Source of the DNA: Onchocerca volvulus
Taxonomy: Eukaryota > Nematoda > Chromadorea > Rhabditida > Onchocercidae
NCBI GenBank assembly: GCA_000499405.2
Contig: HG738138.1
Span: 18,577,753-18,641,752, forward strand
Length of the DNA: 64,000 nucleotides
Reading direction: 5' to 3'
A program made the position numbers and the translations under genes. The notes under the pieces were generated by a model, which ran no database searches, was not told the origin of the DNA, and worked only from the letters and a program-made list of their open reading frames with translations. Positions 14,238 to 27,387 of the stretch are shown in pieces; the first letter of the stretch is position 1; each line of letters begins with the position of its first letter.

Positions 14238-16704
14238 CTGAGAAACAAGTATTTCTGATAAAGTGAGAGGGGGACGGGTTTGCGGCAAATAGATTAAATT
14301 GAAAAGTGAAGGATTTATTCTTTAACTTTTTATCAGAATTGAAAATCTTGCGTACTTAAGTGCAGGCACAATCAAAGTATGTGGCCTTTCGAATAATTAA
14401 ATGATTTAAGTAATTAGTTTTTTTTTGATTCAATAGTAGAGGTAGAGTTTGAAATACAATGGAATCCTCATCTGGAAAGCACAGTTTAGAGAGAGAAAAA
14501 AAAGTTGTGAAAATTGGTGGAGAATAAAATAAGCAAGAAATGATAAATTCTGCATTTTCTTAAATCATCTACTCTTTCATTCAAATGCACATTTACTTTG
14601 TTAAAAATCATCGACCATAAAAGACAGATGTAATTAAGCTTCGCCTAGCTATACTTATCATTTGCCATCGCACTGCCACGGCGAGAACATAATTGTGTGC
14701 ATGAAGAAATTCATCGTATTGACTTTAGATATTACTAGACATAAATAAGAAAGCAGAATAGTAAAGTTAGGAAAAGGACAAAAGAAAAATGATAAAAAAA
14801 TATGATGCTTCTTTGGGGAGCAAGTGCCAATGATAATAATTACTTTGTTAGTAATTATTAATATATCTGTTGTTAATTGAAAGTTGGGGAAGATTTTTTT
14901 TTTCCATTTAATCACTTCTCTGTATTACTACAATAATTTTGATTTTACCTATTTATAATTAAGTTTCAAATTGTTATGAAATTGTTGGGTGAATAAATAT
15001 GAAAAAGAATTTAGGAATGTGATGACAGGATAGTTTCGGTTGTTAAATAAAATTACTGTTGAATATTATAGTAAGCATAATATTTTTGGATTAATCGGCA
15101 AAGCTAGTTGAGACTTCCTTTCTCTAAATGACGTTGGTCAGATAAATGTGATTTATTAGTTACAAAAATGCATGAAAGCAAATTTTCAAGGCGTTGTTGA
15201 GTAGTTAAAACATTCATTCGTTAGGCAGATAAATCAAATTAGGATTTTCATTTATAGAATTGATAATAAATTTTAATAAATTTCAGGTTTTCAAGACTGT
15301 TTTTATGAAGTGATTTCTTTTTTGATTTATTAATGTCGATTTGAGTTTGCATTTGCTCAACAAGTGTAATATCGTTTCAAATTTACTTTGTTTATCAAAG
15401 AAATACTGAGCGAGCAAGGTTTTAAATGAAAATGTTAGGATTTGATAATAATAAACAGCCTGAAATTAAGTGAGATGCTATTGTTGAATTTTGTTTTGTA
15501 ATTTTTATAGATTATGATATATGACTGGGAAATTATGTTTATATATTCAAGATGATGAAGAGAAGAGCGAAGCAAAGGATATGTTTGGGGGCTAGAATAA
15601 GTAGAAGTGAAGAGGAGAAAGGTTGAAATTGGTGTTTGGCTAAGATTATTACGATGGAATGAGTTTTTCGATGCTGCAAAATAAGTGAAAGCGTTCGAGA
15701 AAAAACTGGAAAATTAACCATGCGATCTTTAGACTGATAAGCTAAGCGAAACAGCTTGATAAGATTAGCATTAGTAATCAAGAATGAATAATCCTTCATG
15801 TTGAAGGAAGTATTCGTGGGGTACACTTAGACAAAATCTTGTTGATCTCAGTAACGTTATCTGTAATAATATTAGTTGTTCCACTCCCTATAAGGTATTA
15901 CTTATAGCTAGATAATTTATTTAGTAATTTGAATTTAAATAACTTTATTTTTACTTTATCGGTATCCTATGAAATAGAATGAAAAGGAAAGCAGAAAGAA
16001 TGGAATGAATAGTAACAAGATAATCATTGGACAGTGCTTTCAAAGTATGTTCAAGCTTTTGAAAAGCGTTATCTTTGCAGTTCGAAAACTTTCTCCCAAA
16101 ACTACAACAGTGACACTTTTTTATATTAAAAAAGTTTTGTTATCAGCTTCCATTGGTAATATTATATTGATTGAGACAGCACAGGAGTATTGTGATATCA
16201 AAATCTAAATAATATTTGTCAATTGAAGTGGATACACAGATTTGCTAGTAAAATTTGTGGCTTGAGGCTGAAGTTGCCCATTCATAAAAGAAGAGTATTA
16301 TTTAAGTATGAATCCCTGCATCCTATCACTACAGTTGTCTTTCGTAAAAATTTTATCGTATCCGATAGTTGTACCTTGACACGATTTTAATTTTATACAC
16401 AGAATAGCTTTAATCTTAAATTATTTTCAAAAATCATTGAATTAAAAACCATTGGCTAGTTTCTTTTTTCAGGCAGATAAATCTTTAAGTTTTGAGCAAG
16501 GTTAAGGGCTTCCTCACATTTGGATATTAGAAAAATGTTCCGTTTCACTATTATATAATTTGTTGTTTTCAGATGTATATTGTTAGATCGTATTTCTTTT
16601 CTACTTGATATTTATCAATATTATTTTTCCCTTGGCGACTTTGTTGGCAAAAATCAACGGAAAATTTATCTATATACTTGATTATATTGATACAAATCTT
16701 CTAA

Positions 16705-19700
16705 ATGATGGGCAAACGTGGTGCTGACTTCAGTACGGAATTCAATCGAAAACAGTAAGTGATTTAGGGGTTTTTCTTTTTCTGTTAAGAAATTATCTAA
16801 TTTTCCGCTTTCTACAATAAAATGTTGAATAGATGGTATTTTATACAGGGCAGAAAGAGAGAGTTGAAATGAAATAACCGATAGAGATTTAATCAGAATT
16901 TTTTTTTTAATGACCTTTTCATTTTTTATTGATACTTTCGTTAGTGTACTACTTGCTTTATTCGGTAAAAACCATTAAAAAAAACTGCTTAGTATATTTC
17001 ATTATCAAAGTACATTTAACAGCACGTTGAGTTAAACAGTACGTCATCATAAGATAATTATTCTTAGACTGTCGGCATGTTTATAGTGATTGTCGTACTT
17101 ATCCCGACAGTTGGTATTTCGATGTCATTCGATGGGTCACTGCCTTTCTTATCTTATATAACTTTAAGAAATGACTGTTTTTTTTTTTGTGTAGTGTGCG
17201 ATGTTAAGTATCAGATCATTCCAATTAATCTTGCATTAGCTGCAGATTCTTGATCTTTTTTTAAATTTAAGTATTATAAAGTAATTGATGATGTTCCTAT
17301 TAGGTATTGCTGAACTGTTATTTAAGTCATTTGTTGATTTTTTCTCTTTGAAACCCAAATTGTTCATAACTTTTTCATTGTCCATAACTTTTTTTTTTTG
17401 GCATTGTCATTATGTTTTTGATTTTTCCTCTGTTTTCCCTCCCTATCGTCCGTCTATCGCCTATATTGATGTATCTCTAGGCTCACGTCCAGTTTTTACT
17501 TTTTGCAAACTAATAATTCCTTAAGCATTTCTGTTTATTCCTTTCGTATTTATTACGACATTTCACTATATAAATAAAGTTTTGATGATTTTTAATAGAT
17601 GATAAAAAATTGACTCATTAACGATGTGGATGACTCTTTCGTTGATTTATTTTTTGGTTACTTTTGCATAAAAAAAATTGAATAATTGCAAAAATATGTT
17701 TTACATTATCATTAGGATCGTCTCCAGTAAAATAAGTAATATCTGTTTAAAAATACAATTCTTGCTTAATCCTTTAGATGCATAAATTTTGCTAATTAGT
17801 AGTCTCTTATATGTTGTTGGCAAGTCATTTTTTCCCCATCATTTTCAGAAATTTTCATTTATTCTTTTTTAAAATCGTTGTTTAACAGCTTCACAAGACA
17901 CTGGCCACTGTTTTTATATTTTTCTGACGAGAATGTTGGAGTGAAAAGCCAGAGGTGTATATTCTTGATAATTAGATATATATATATATACTGTTGAAAA
18001 AAAATGAATTTTTTATTAGTGAAATATTTCATATGAAAAAAAAAAATAAAAAGAAATATGCGAGATAGTTCTATTCATTCTCTGCAAATCATAGTATTAT
18101 TACATATGATCAGAAAAATTAACATAATTCATAGTACTGTTGATACCATACCAGCCCGTTAAATTGTCTTTGTCCTAAATTTGATTTTGCTTGAATTTAT
18201 GTTGTTGTTGCATTTTTTTTTTTTCGAACTAAGTTCCTTGGATCGAAATTAAGTTTTTAAAGATTCCTTTCATACTCACCATATATATTTGGAAATATTA
18301 ATCTTTTAGAACTCTCGATCGACGTCGTGAATCATCTCGATTTGCTGCACGCGATCGGCGTGGCAAAGAAGCGGATATATTTACAGATCTCAAAGTAGTG
18401 GTGCCAATTGTTGATGAAGCAACTGTCACACATGTGGATCGGATTGCTTTATTGAGGATTGCATCGGCTGTTTTTCGATTGCGAAAAATTGCTGCGAAAT
18501 GTATATATTTTTCTCACAAAAATCATCTTTTCGGAAATGTTCTTTATACAAAATTCTAAACTAAGCATTCGTTTAATGTAAGAATTACATTATTACGATT
18601 GTTTAAATTAGTTTCGGTATTTGCAAATATTCAGAGAATCTAATTTTCCTCGATCGTAGCTTGGAGTGCACATTACCTAAAGTATAACCGAAAGTTCTTT
18701 AAATGTCAGAAAAATGATCAAACAATACTGGAAATTGATTTGAATTAGCGGGGCGTTAGCCAGTCTCAACATATTGTTTAGCTTTCATTTAACAGTGCCA
18801 AAAGAAATTCCTTGAAATTATTGACCATCGATTTTACATTTTAATGCTTAGATTTCGATTTATTTGTTGATTCTCTGCCTGTGTTGTAAATTAGCGAAAG
18901 TTTCTCAAAATAAGAGTATGTTTGGATAACAGTTCTTGTCTGGAAATACTAAGTCAGAGCCACGGATTTTTTTGTTAATGATCTGTTTCGAATTTTTCAG
19001 TTTTTCTTAGATTTCAATAACTGAAATCATTAAATTTTAGAGATGCAAATAAAATAACTTTTTTCAGTTCTGAAAACCAATCTTGATAAGGAGCGTGAAT
19101 GTTTATGGTCTGAAACAACATTGTTAGAATGTTTAGATGGTTTTTTGGCCATTATTGACCTGGATGGCATCATTCTATACATTAGTGAAAGTGTTTCCAT
19201 CTACCTCGGACTTACACAAGTATTTTGCATTTTTCTTTTTAGACTAGAGTATTTTTTTTTTTTTTTTTCAAATCGAACCATTTTAAACGCATCGCTTCAA
19301 AATAATAAACAAATGGAAATTTCTCCATCTATTATACTTACAAATTCTATGGAAAATAGGATCAGAATCAAAATTTGGATCAGAAATTTCAAAAAAGTTT
19401 ATTGGAAGAAAAACTGGGAAAAAAGAAGATATTAGAGAAAATAAGAAGAGAAAGAGAAAATTATGAAAAAATTCATATTTTGTCGTGGATGCCCATTCTC
19501 GGGAGACCGTTATCAATTTATGATACCGCGTTCTCTCACGGTTATTTATTTGTTCTACTATTGTTTGTTTCAAGTAATCGTACTACATAATATATCATTC
19601 ATCATTTCTCCACTATTAAAATGAATGGTCTAGTAACAGAATCATGAAAAATTCATTCAAGAGATTTAAGCATCCAAACCTTTCCCCATGATTTCAGTAA

Positions 19701-22700
19701 TGCCAAAAGTGTGCTTTTCCTTACTTTTTTATGATATACTTTAATTGTAATCGAAAATAATTGTTCGAGAAATTGTTATATATATATATATAGAAGAAAA
19801 ATGATAAATAAAAAAACTAATTGAATAATTTTTTTTGATTACCATTAAAAGTAATTGTTCATCACTTTTTTTTTTCTTTTTATGAAATGCAAAAATTCAA
19901 AGTTTCAATCGAAGGAAGGATGGATGAGTAGAAGTTATCAAATTGGTGGTTAGGTTCAGGTGCTAACTTAAGCGTAGAATATGGGCAATAAGACTCTGAA
20001 CAGACAAAGGCTACATTGTAACTAATGATTTTAACTAAATCAATGTTGCTTAATTGCGCATTTCTCATTGCTGTTCTTTGTATATTGCATATTGGATGGC
20101 TAAATATTAATTTATTTTATTTAAGTATAAAAACAATCCATTAATTTTATAGTTCAAAATATTTAAAAAGGTATATTTTGGTATATGGTTGGGGTTCAAA
20201 ATTTCCAGACTGACTTAACTGGGCGTTCATTGAAAGACTTTATTCATACCACTGATTACGAAGAATACCTAAACTATGAAACTGGAGGTTCAGCCGATCA
20301 TGGATGTGGTCGAATAAGCACAATGCGAATGAAATCAGTAATTAGTCCACGAGGCAGAAACCTAAATCTCAAAAGTGCTCTATTTAAAGTAAGTTTTGAA
20401 GAAGTAATAAGTATTAAAGATTAATTATGAGATGAAAAACAAAATACTGAAATAACTGTAGTGCGATAGAGTATACATCATTTTTACACATTTCAATAAG
20501 ACATTGTCTTTCTTGAGTACTTCTCAAAATGATTTTTTTTAGTTTCGTCTTAACAGGGTTGATTGTTACATAGACTCCTTCTTTATCTGTAGAATCTTAC
20601 TAAAAAAAAATTCTTGCATGATAACGATTATTGAGATATTCTAGAGAGGGTGTGGAATTAACCTTTCTGTTTTTATTTCTAATAAATGAATAACGGTAAA
20701 AAATTTAAAATTATTATAAGTTAGTGAATATTATATAAACAATAAGTGTAGTCATGACTGAATAGTTAGTAAAGAACTAAAGACACAAATTAACATTAAC
20801 TAGGATTATGCTGCAAAAAAATTATGGTTTTTCGTAAGTTTCAAAAATTTAATTAGCTTTAAATTCTAAATGTATATTTTTAGCCAGTCGTTTGCCATAT
20901 GTGCTCATTGTTCGCTGAGAATGGACGCGTTCGTATCATACAGGCTAGTGCACAACCAGCTGGACAGGGTAATAGCATTTTTGCAGCTTCAAGAAGTACC
21001 GAGGTACAAAATGGTATTTACATGACGCGGCATACTTATGATATGAAATTTTCATACATCAGTGAAAGGTTTATGATTTGTTGTATCAGAAATTAAATAT
21101 ATTAAGTAACCAAATTAGTAGGAGGCTGTTGATGCTTTGCATATGTTAATCAAATATTAAAAAGTTTCACGATCACTGCTTAATTAAAATATCTAAAATG
21201 GTTCAAAAGAATGATGTTATATATCTCCGAATATATTTGTTACCTCTAATATTTCTCTTATGTAATCATGAATTGCTTTTCATATTTCACTATGCTTATA
21301 GGTTACAAAACATTGTAAAAAGTAGTGCATTTAGTATCTTCGAGAAAATATGACTGGTTAAATAAATTACAGAATAAAAAACTATTAATTTGAGTAGTTT
21401 TTCTTTTGGAATTAAAATTGAATCTACCTGTTGCAATCTGAAATGATTAAAAAACACCAACCACACTTTTATTGCATAATTTTTTTAAGTTTCAATTATA
21501 TTCTGCGTCATGAAGCGCGTTCTTTAATGGGTACATCGTTTTACAATCTGGTCCATCCGGTCGATCTTCATGTGGTGGTTGTTTCGATACGTGAAGTGCT
21601 CACAAAAGGTTATACACGAACACCGTATTACCGTTTGATTGGTCTCAACAAATCAGTATTATGGGTACAGACGGAAGCGACTGCTGTAAATCATATGACA
21701 AAGGGACAAAAAGGGCAATATATTATCTGTATGCACCATTTAATTGGGTAAGTATTTATTTCTCAGTGTATTATTAGATTTCCGTCGATTAAAATAAAAA
21801 CTTCATGCAGTCTGGTTTTGTCTCTTATCATTGTATCTATCAGTTGCATTCTCATCTAATTATGGTTTTTATGAATTCATTTACAGATCTTTTAATTAAA
21901 TTTTAAATGAATTCGAATTTATTAAAGATAATTAAGTGTGGCGAAATTTCGATATATTTGCTGCGTGGAATATGGTGTTTTGATAAGATTCAGTATTTGG
22001 AGGATTTAGGTTTATTTAACAATTTCCTAGTCTAAATAATACTAAACTAAATTGTAAAAGTCGAAGAACTGAGAGATATTTTTTATACAGTAAGATTTAG
22101 ATTGACATGGAGGAGACATTATCATTAATGCACTCTTTATCCTTCATGTTGGCGAATCAACCGTTGATGAAATATCGCTAGGATTCAAAAATTTTAAGAT
22201 CGGAAGCTGATTTATCAACTTTAAGAGAATATGAAACTCATTAATATATGCAGTATTATTTTCTTTTAGTTCGTTTTCTAGTCGTTGTTGCACTTTTCTG
22301 GAACTTAATTTAAGCTGTTTGTCTGATACTAGCACAAACATCCAGTATGTGATTTTTAGTACTGAATAATTAAGAAATCTTGAAATTTCAACTGTTAAAT
22401 AAAAATGTAAGTTTTTGTTACTACGTAAACTTAAACTATTAAATGTTAAAATTAAGTATCAATTTGTAGTTTGATAAGTTTTCCTTCGTATTAAATGTGG
22501 GACATTCCTTTTTGATATGAAAAAGTGTAGAACATTACTTTTTTATATCGAAACATGATTTTGGTGATATTAAAAATAAGGTTTGCATATTGTAATTGTA
22601 ATAACTGGTAAACCAAATGTTGGCAAATCAGCACTTTTAAATTTCCAAGCTAAACGTGATTCTATTGGAAGGTATAAGCCGAGCAAGAAAGAAGTCTTGT

Positions 22701-25700
22701 AAAGCTGATCTAAAAATAGAGCTATTTCCCTATGGAAAGAAATAGAGTTGTTTCGATATTAAAATGATCGTGTAAACTTTAGTACCCAAAGTGAACGGGA
22801 TTCGTTTATAAACGGAAAGAACAGTGGTGCTACATTATGTCCGGCATCAATGCCAATAAAGCAGGAAATGACAGAAAGTTCCGGTACGTTACTTTCTTTC
22901 CTTTCTTTTTATTTTTTACAATATTTTATGAGTTGGAGTTTTTCCGGACCAGATGATAGTACTAGGACAAAGGGAAATTAATTTATTGTAAATGATTGTT
23001 TAAAATACGGCGCTATTATTGCTTTTTTTCTTTTGTTTCATTCTTTTTTAATTTAATAAATTAAGTGATGTGTGATCTAGCAGTTCCTTACACCAATACC
23101 CCATCACTTAAAGATTTAATTTCAAGAAATCAATAATCGCCTTTGTTCCAGCGAAAAATTTCTTTTAAATTTTATAGTGGACCTGACACTGACGTAAACA
23201 AGCGATCCAGGAATTGATGTTTTTTTTGTTTTTTCTGTCTTAATGAGAAGAAATAAAAGTTTTAAAAATTCCTGTAAACGTCAATGGAATGATAATTCTA
23301 TATGCATTGAATTAAATGGTTTGTTGGTTGGTTCATCAGGGCTCCTGGAAATCTATTCAGTAGACTTATAAGATGTTATGAATAACGCTACCATCTTATC
23401 CCCTCCTAAATGAATACTTAGATATTAGTATATACAAATAATCATTACTAAATTTTGTATATAAAAATTTTTATACACAGTATAATTGTGATATTTGTGA
23501 TAATAGTACTGAACGATGGTTTTTTCAACTCTTCTGTTTGTTTTCATCTTTTTTTTTATTCGATAATTCATAAAACTTTTGTAATATTATTCATTTGATT
23601 TGTATACATCTTCATTTTCTTTTCATTAGAGATCATTAGTTATACGCATTATTATTGCAAGTGTAAAAAAACAAATCAGTTTAAATTGCAGTATATTTAA
23701 GCTTCAGATGATGTTTAGCATTTCAGACTTTAAACTTCATAGCAAGTGACAATAGACATCGTTGTTTTAAATATGCATTCCAGAAAATTATACAATAATA
23801 ATTTTCTTTACTTTAACGGTAATTAATATTTTTGATTTAAGTTGACCATTGCGTAGTGATTTACTGACATATGTCAGATGAAAGCTAATTGGAAATTATT
23901 ATATGAAAAGATATCAATTTTTTTTTTCAAATCCTGAAGTAATAGCGAAACCTGAAATCTACCAAGTACGAACGAGACTTGATCTTGTTCATGAATTTCT
24001 TTACAATATTTTATCACAGTAAAGATTTCTTGCTCTTTCATCATTTATAAGTAGAAAAATCTTTTGCAGATCCAATGAAGAGTAGTTACAATGATATACT
24101 GCAATGGCTTTTTCGTGCTCAACAACGTAGCAAATCTCCCCCAGGAACGTTGCTTTTTCGTAATCAAAACAGTAAAAGTATGTATACTTTACTTTTTTCC
24201 CGAAGATAGCATTTGTCCTTTTTTTTTTTTTTTTTCTATTGCGCTTAATTGAAGATAACTTAGCGCTTTTCAGTTTTAACATCTACAGTAATATTTTGCA
24301 ATCATTGCAGAAGACACGAGCTATATCCTACAAATGTGTGAATGTGTTTTAAAATTAATGAATTCTGAATTACTGACAAAATTATGTGGATTTTTAAAAT
24401 CAGATTATAAAAGAGAGATGTGACTTAATCCTGTAGCATGCCAAGAAAGAAAATGTGGTAAAATATGCGTAATCAGTTCTTTTTGTGTTTTTAAAGTATC
24501 TCAGTCATTCTGTTGCTCTTTCTTTAATCTTTAACGTGAAGCTTTATTAACGGTTGAATATCATTTTTTCGGTAACTTCCCTGGAATTTCCAACATATTC
24601 TCTAAGCTTTCGTAAAACTTTCTTCAAAATATTTCAAAATCTTTCTAGTATTAAAAATTTGATAATCTTTCTTAGCTGTTTTTTCATTTTACTGAACTGT
24701 TATGATTTTTTTGTATCTGCTTTATCTTTGATTCAGTTCTTCGTAGAAATAGCTCAAAAATGTTTTTTAGATCGTACGGAATATAGCGGTGAGTCAGCGA
24801 GATCGATAACAAGACGAGCAGAAACCATCAACTATGGTACAAAAAACGGTATCACAGTGTCGGGTACTAGCGATTGTATGCGTGGAAACGCTTCAAACAT
24901 TTTGGCTTATAACGGTTTGTTTTTAACAAACTTCCCGAATTTTTTTCTTTTTATATTGGTTATTCTAACTATCACATAACCAGCTGGTCATGATCATTTT
25001 ATTCTTTCAATGCATGTTTCGAAGCGCATCTCTGGTTTCTTGGATACTATTTTTAAAGTCTTCATTCGCATAAATAGAATTGCTGTGTCATCAAAATAAA
25101 AACATTGAAAATTTACCCTCGTAGAACAGATATTATTATTCTGGCGAATTCCTTATTCAGTTTGTTCTCATTCCCATTTATTCATATTGCGATTTTATTG
25201 AGGTTTTTTAAAGTTTGCATTAAGGTTTCTGGATGGTAGTATTATGAGCAATTCCCAGAATCTGTTTCAGTTTTTGGATCTGTTGCGAGAATATTGGTAA
25301 TTTTGCATTTGAATTTTTTCTGACTTCTTTTTCAGGAAATGGAGAAGAATTCGGTCCACTTGCTACTGAAATTGACCGATGTCGATTACGAAAAAATAGT
25401 GTACGAGCAAATTGTGGTGGAGGAGCAATCAATGGAAATGCATGCAATTGCACTAATCATTGTTTTCAAGCTGATTTTTCAGAATCTCCAACAACTGTTT
25501 TTAACTCTGTACGATTATCTGCGATTTCAGCAACTGGTAATAGTTTTTGTTATTCTAATAAAATGCCTACCTTTTTGATGTATATAAGTTTCCTCAAAGG
25601 AGGATATATTAGGCGTGGATGGTATGAATTGAATACGGGTATTCTATCTGCCGCTTGCAAAACATTCTGAAGAAAATAATAACTCTAACAAAATGCATCA

Positions 25701-27387
25701 AATTTTGATATGTTTCCTCCTGCGCCTAATCTGTGAATGAAATGGAGAGGTCAGCTCAATCAAAAGTGAACATGTTCCATCAGACTGCATGATTAGGTGG
25801 TTTGGTAATCTTATGTCTGGACATAAACATTTTTTTCTGATACATCGATTTAGATTTTTTTTTCCAGTTTATCCTGGGATTTGGAATCCACTATTCCAAT
25901 CAAATTGTTTAATAATTGCTCCTTTTTTTCTGCAAAATTTTTTCAGTAAATTAGAAATGTTAAGAACTGTCAAGTGAAAATTCCTGAAATTGCGGACATT
26001 TTTCGAGAAATTTGAAAAAATTCATGTTTTATCTTTTGGAGATTTTTTGAAAACGAAATGGAAAAAATGTATCATGATATAGATAAAATTGGGACGGAAA
26101 TATATGGCTAATAATGTGAGGTTTTAAAATTGCTGATGTAAACTAGGACTGAGACGAACGAAAACTTGTATGTATTTGTAGATGCATATTTACTGCCACA
26201 AAATAACATTAGCGGTGGGGCAACAGTTGTAACTGGAACCGAACGAAGCCCAACCAATATGTTCTCCACTTTATCTGCTACCAGTACTCAATATTCTCGC
26301 CCCTTGACTTGTTGCGATCCTTATCTTAACAACAATTTTACTGCTGCTTCAGCGATTTCTTCTAATACTATATTTCCTTTCAACAATAATTCCTTCTACG
26401 CACAATCAAATCTGTCTACAAGCCCAGTGAACTGTGCTACAGAAATCCCACGAGTTGCTCATAATAAGGAAAATGGTGGCAGTGGTAAGTACAAGTAGCC
26501 TTGTTTTAAATTTGCCTTGAATTGGAACAGGGTTCTTTGTGTAAGATGTTTTGAGAATATATTCCGCCATTCTTCGATATTGCCCATTCACTGTTGCTCT
26601 CTCATGTGGAATGGAATTTCTTTCAGATATGATAGAAGGTACTGATGACTGGCAGATGTTTGCACCGTTTGTGGCCCATGATGATATGATGCAATTATCG
26701 ACAGACTTGCAGGGACTTTTGCCGGAATTTACCTTTGTTGATTGGATACCGTCAGATCCAGCACCATTACCAAGTTTACCTATCGAAGAAAGGGTAAGAT
26801 AAAGAATTTATCAAAGTCGGAAATGTGAAGAGAAAAATAAATATCATGAATTCATGGAGATGAAGTGAGACAAGAAAAGAAAGGCAATGGATTGAGAAGG
26901 GATAAAATAGCTAGATTTTGGTGAAAATTTTCATGTACTAAAGTCTTCTATTGGCATTAGTTTTAAAATTACCTTTCTTTTGATTTTTTTAATTTGAAAT
27001 ATTACGTTTTAGGGTATGCCATTACTAGGAAATGTATCAATACCGATGCAAATGGCATTTGACCGATCGAATATGTGTTCTAGCATTTCACTTCTTTCTA
27101 AACCAAACACTTTTGGTTTTGCGGGTAAGTTTATTAGACTATTTAACAAACGCATTATAATATTTGGAACGTCAAAAACGAACGTTGCGATTATAAATTG
27201 TTCTTTAGCTACTTCGTGGCGCCAATTGCAGCAGCAATATCAGCAGCATCATCAGGAGAATATGAACGCTGGTGTAACAACAGCAACTCCACGGTTAAAT
27301 GTAGAACTTACAGCAACATACACTCGATCTAACGATCATCCAACTAGAATGTTCCATCGAAACAACTCTACTGCTCATATACAATAA
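16705..27387 (+). CDS. hif-1: Hypoxia-inducible factor HIF-1 (bHLH-PAS), 14 exons
   Basis: Oxygen-regulated transcription factor; HIF-1 proteins pair with the ARNT homologue (AHA-1 in C. elegans) and bind hypoxia-response elements. Exons: 16705-16754, 18310-18500, 19068-19219, 20209-20388, 20884-21068, 21490-21747, 22783-22883, 24070-24171, 24771-24914, 25336-25536, 26182-26484, 26627-26793, 27013-27124, 27209-27387; all phases agree, giving 774 codons (C. elegans HIF-1 is about 719). A TAA directly precedes the ATG. Seen: basic/HLH region at about residues 18-80 (RRRESSRFAARDRRGKEADI), PAS-A about 105-200 (LECLDGFLAIIDLDG), PAS-B about 235-340 (RTPYYRLI, KGQKGQYIICMHH), a sumoylation-like IKQE, and an oxygen-degradation segment QMFAPFVAHDDMMQ with the candidate hydroxylated proline at 636. 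The tail is glutamine-rich. Stability control by EGL-9-type prolyl hydroxylase is inferred from the family. Confidence 0.93.
17976..17990. repeat. Short (AT)n microsatellite in hif-1 intron 1
   Basis: A run of about seven AT dinucleotides. A similar TA run lies near 19778-19791 in intron 3. Ordinary simple repeats in AT-rich introns. Confidence 0.8.
22592..22666 (+). pseudogene. MnmE-like P-loop GTPase fragment in hif-1 intron 6
   Basis: Within the intron between hif-1 exons 6 and 7, one frame reads VIVITGKPNVGKSALLNF followed by QAKRDSI. This is a complete Walker A/G1 motif (GKPNVGKS) in the setting seen in the tRNA-modification GTPase MnmE/TrmE, which typically continues LLN..AKRD.AIV. The flanking sequence loses the frame, and the next GTPase element (DIAGTTRD) is not found. 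I infer a short relic of a transferred bacterial gene, plausibly from Wolbachia, or less likely of the nuclear mitochondrial homologue GTPBP3. No function is expected. Confidence 0.5.

Larger units (their letters stand above)
1..16704. other. Gene-poor intergenic region upstream of hif-1
   Basis: More than 16 kb of AT-rich sequence full of homopolymer A/T runs and stop codons. I found no multi-exon gene that can be assembled. Reading frames are short and mostly low-complexity. The only patches that look different are on the minus strand near 8364-8555, 12390-12780, 13023-13206 and 14062-14237; they are listed separately. The region nearest 16.7 kb should hold the hif-1 promoter and possibly alternative first exons, but no specific element could be recognised. 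Confidence 0.6.

Noticed and set aside
15539..15826. Minus-strand open frame of 95 codons
   Set aside because: Somewhat more varied composition (KDYSFLITNANLIKLFRLAY) but no recognised family, no supporting exon structure and no start context; kept out of the feature list.
19283..19573. Overlapping plus and minus frames of 71-104 codons around 19.3-19.6 kb
   Set aside because: These are extensions of hif-1 exon 3 into intron 3 and its antisense; frame past the donor at 19219 has no PAS-domain character, while exon 4 continues the PAS domain correctly.
24554..24979. 141-codon plus-strand frame taken as one gene
   Set aside because: Only its 24771-24914 part is coding (hif-1 exon 9); the rest is intron that happens to be open.
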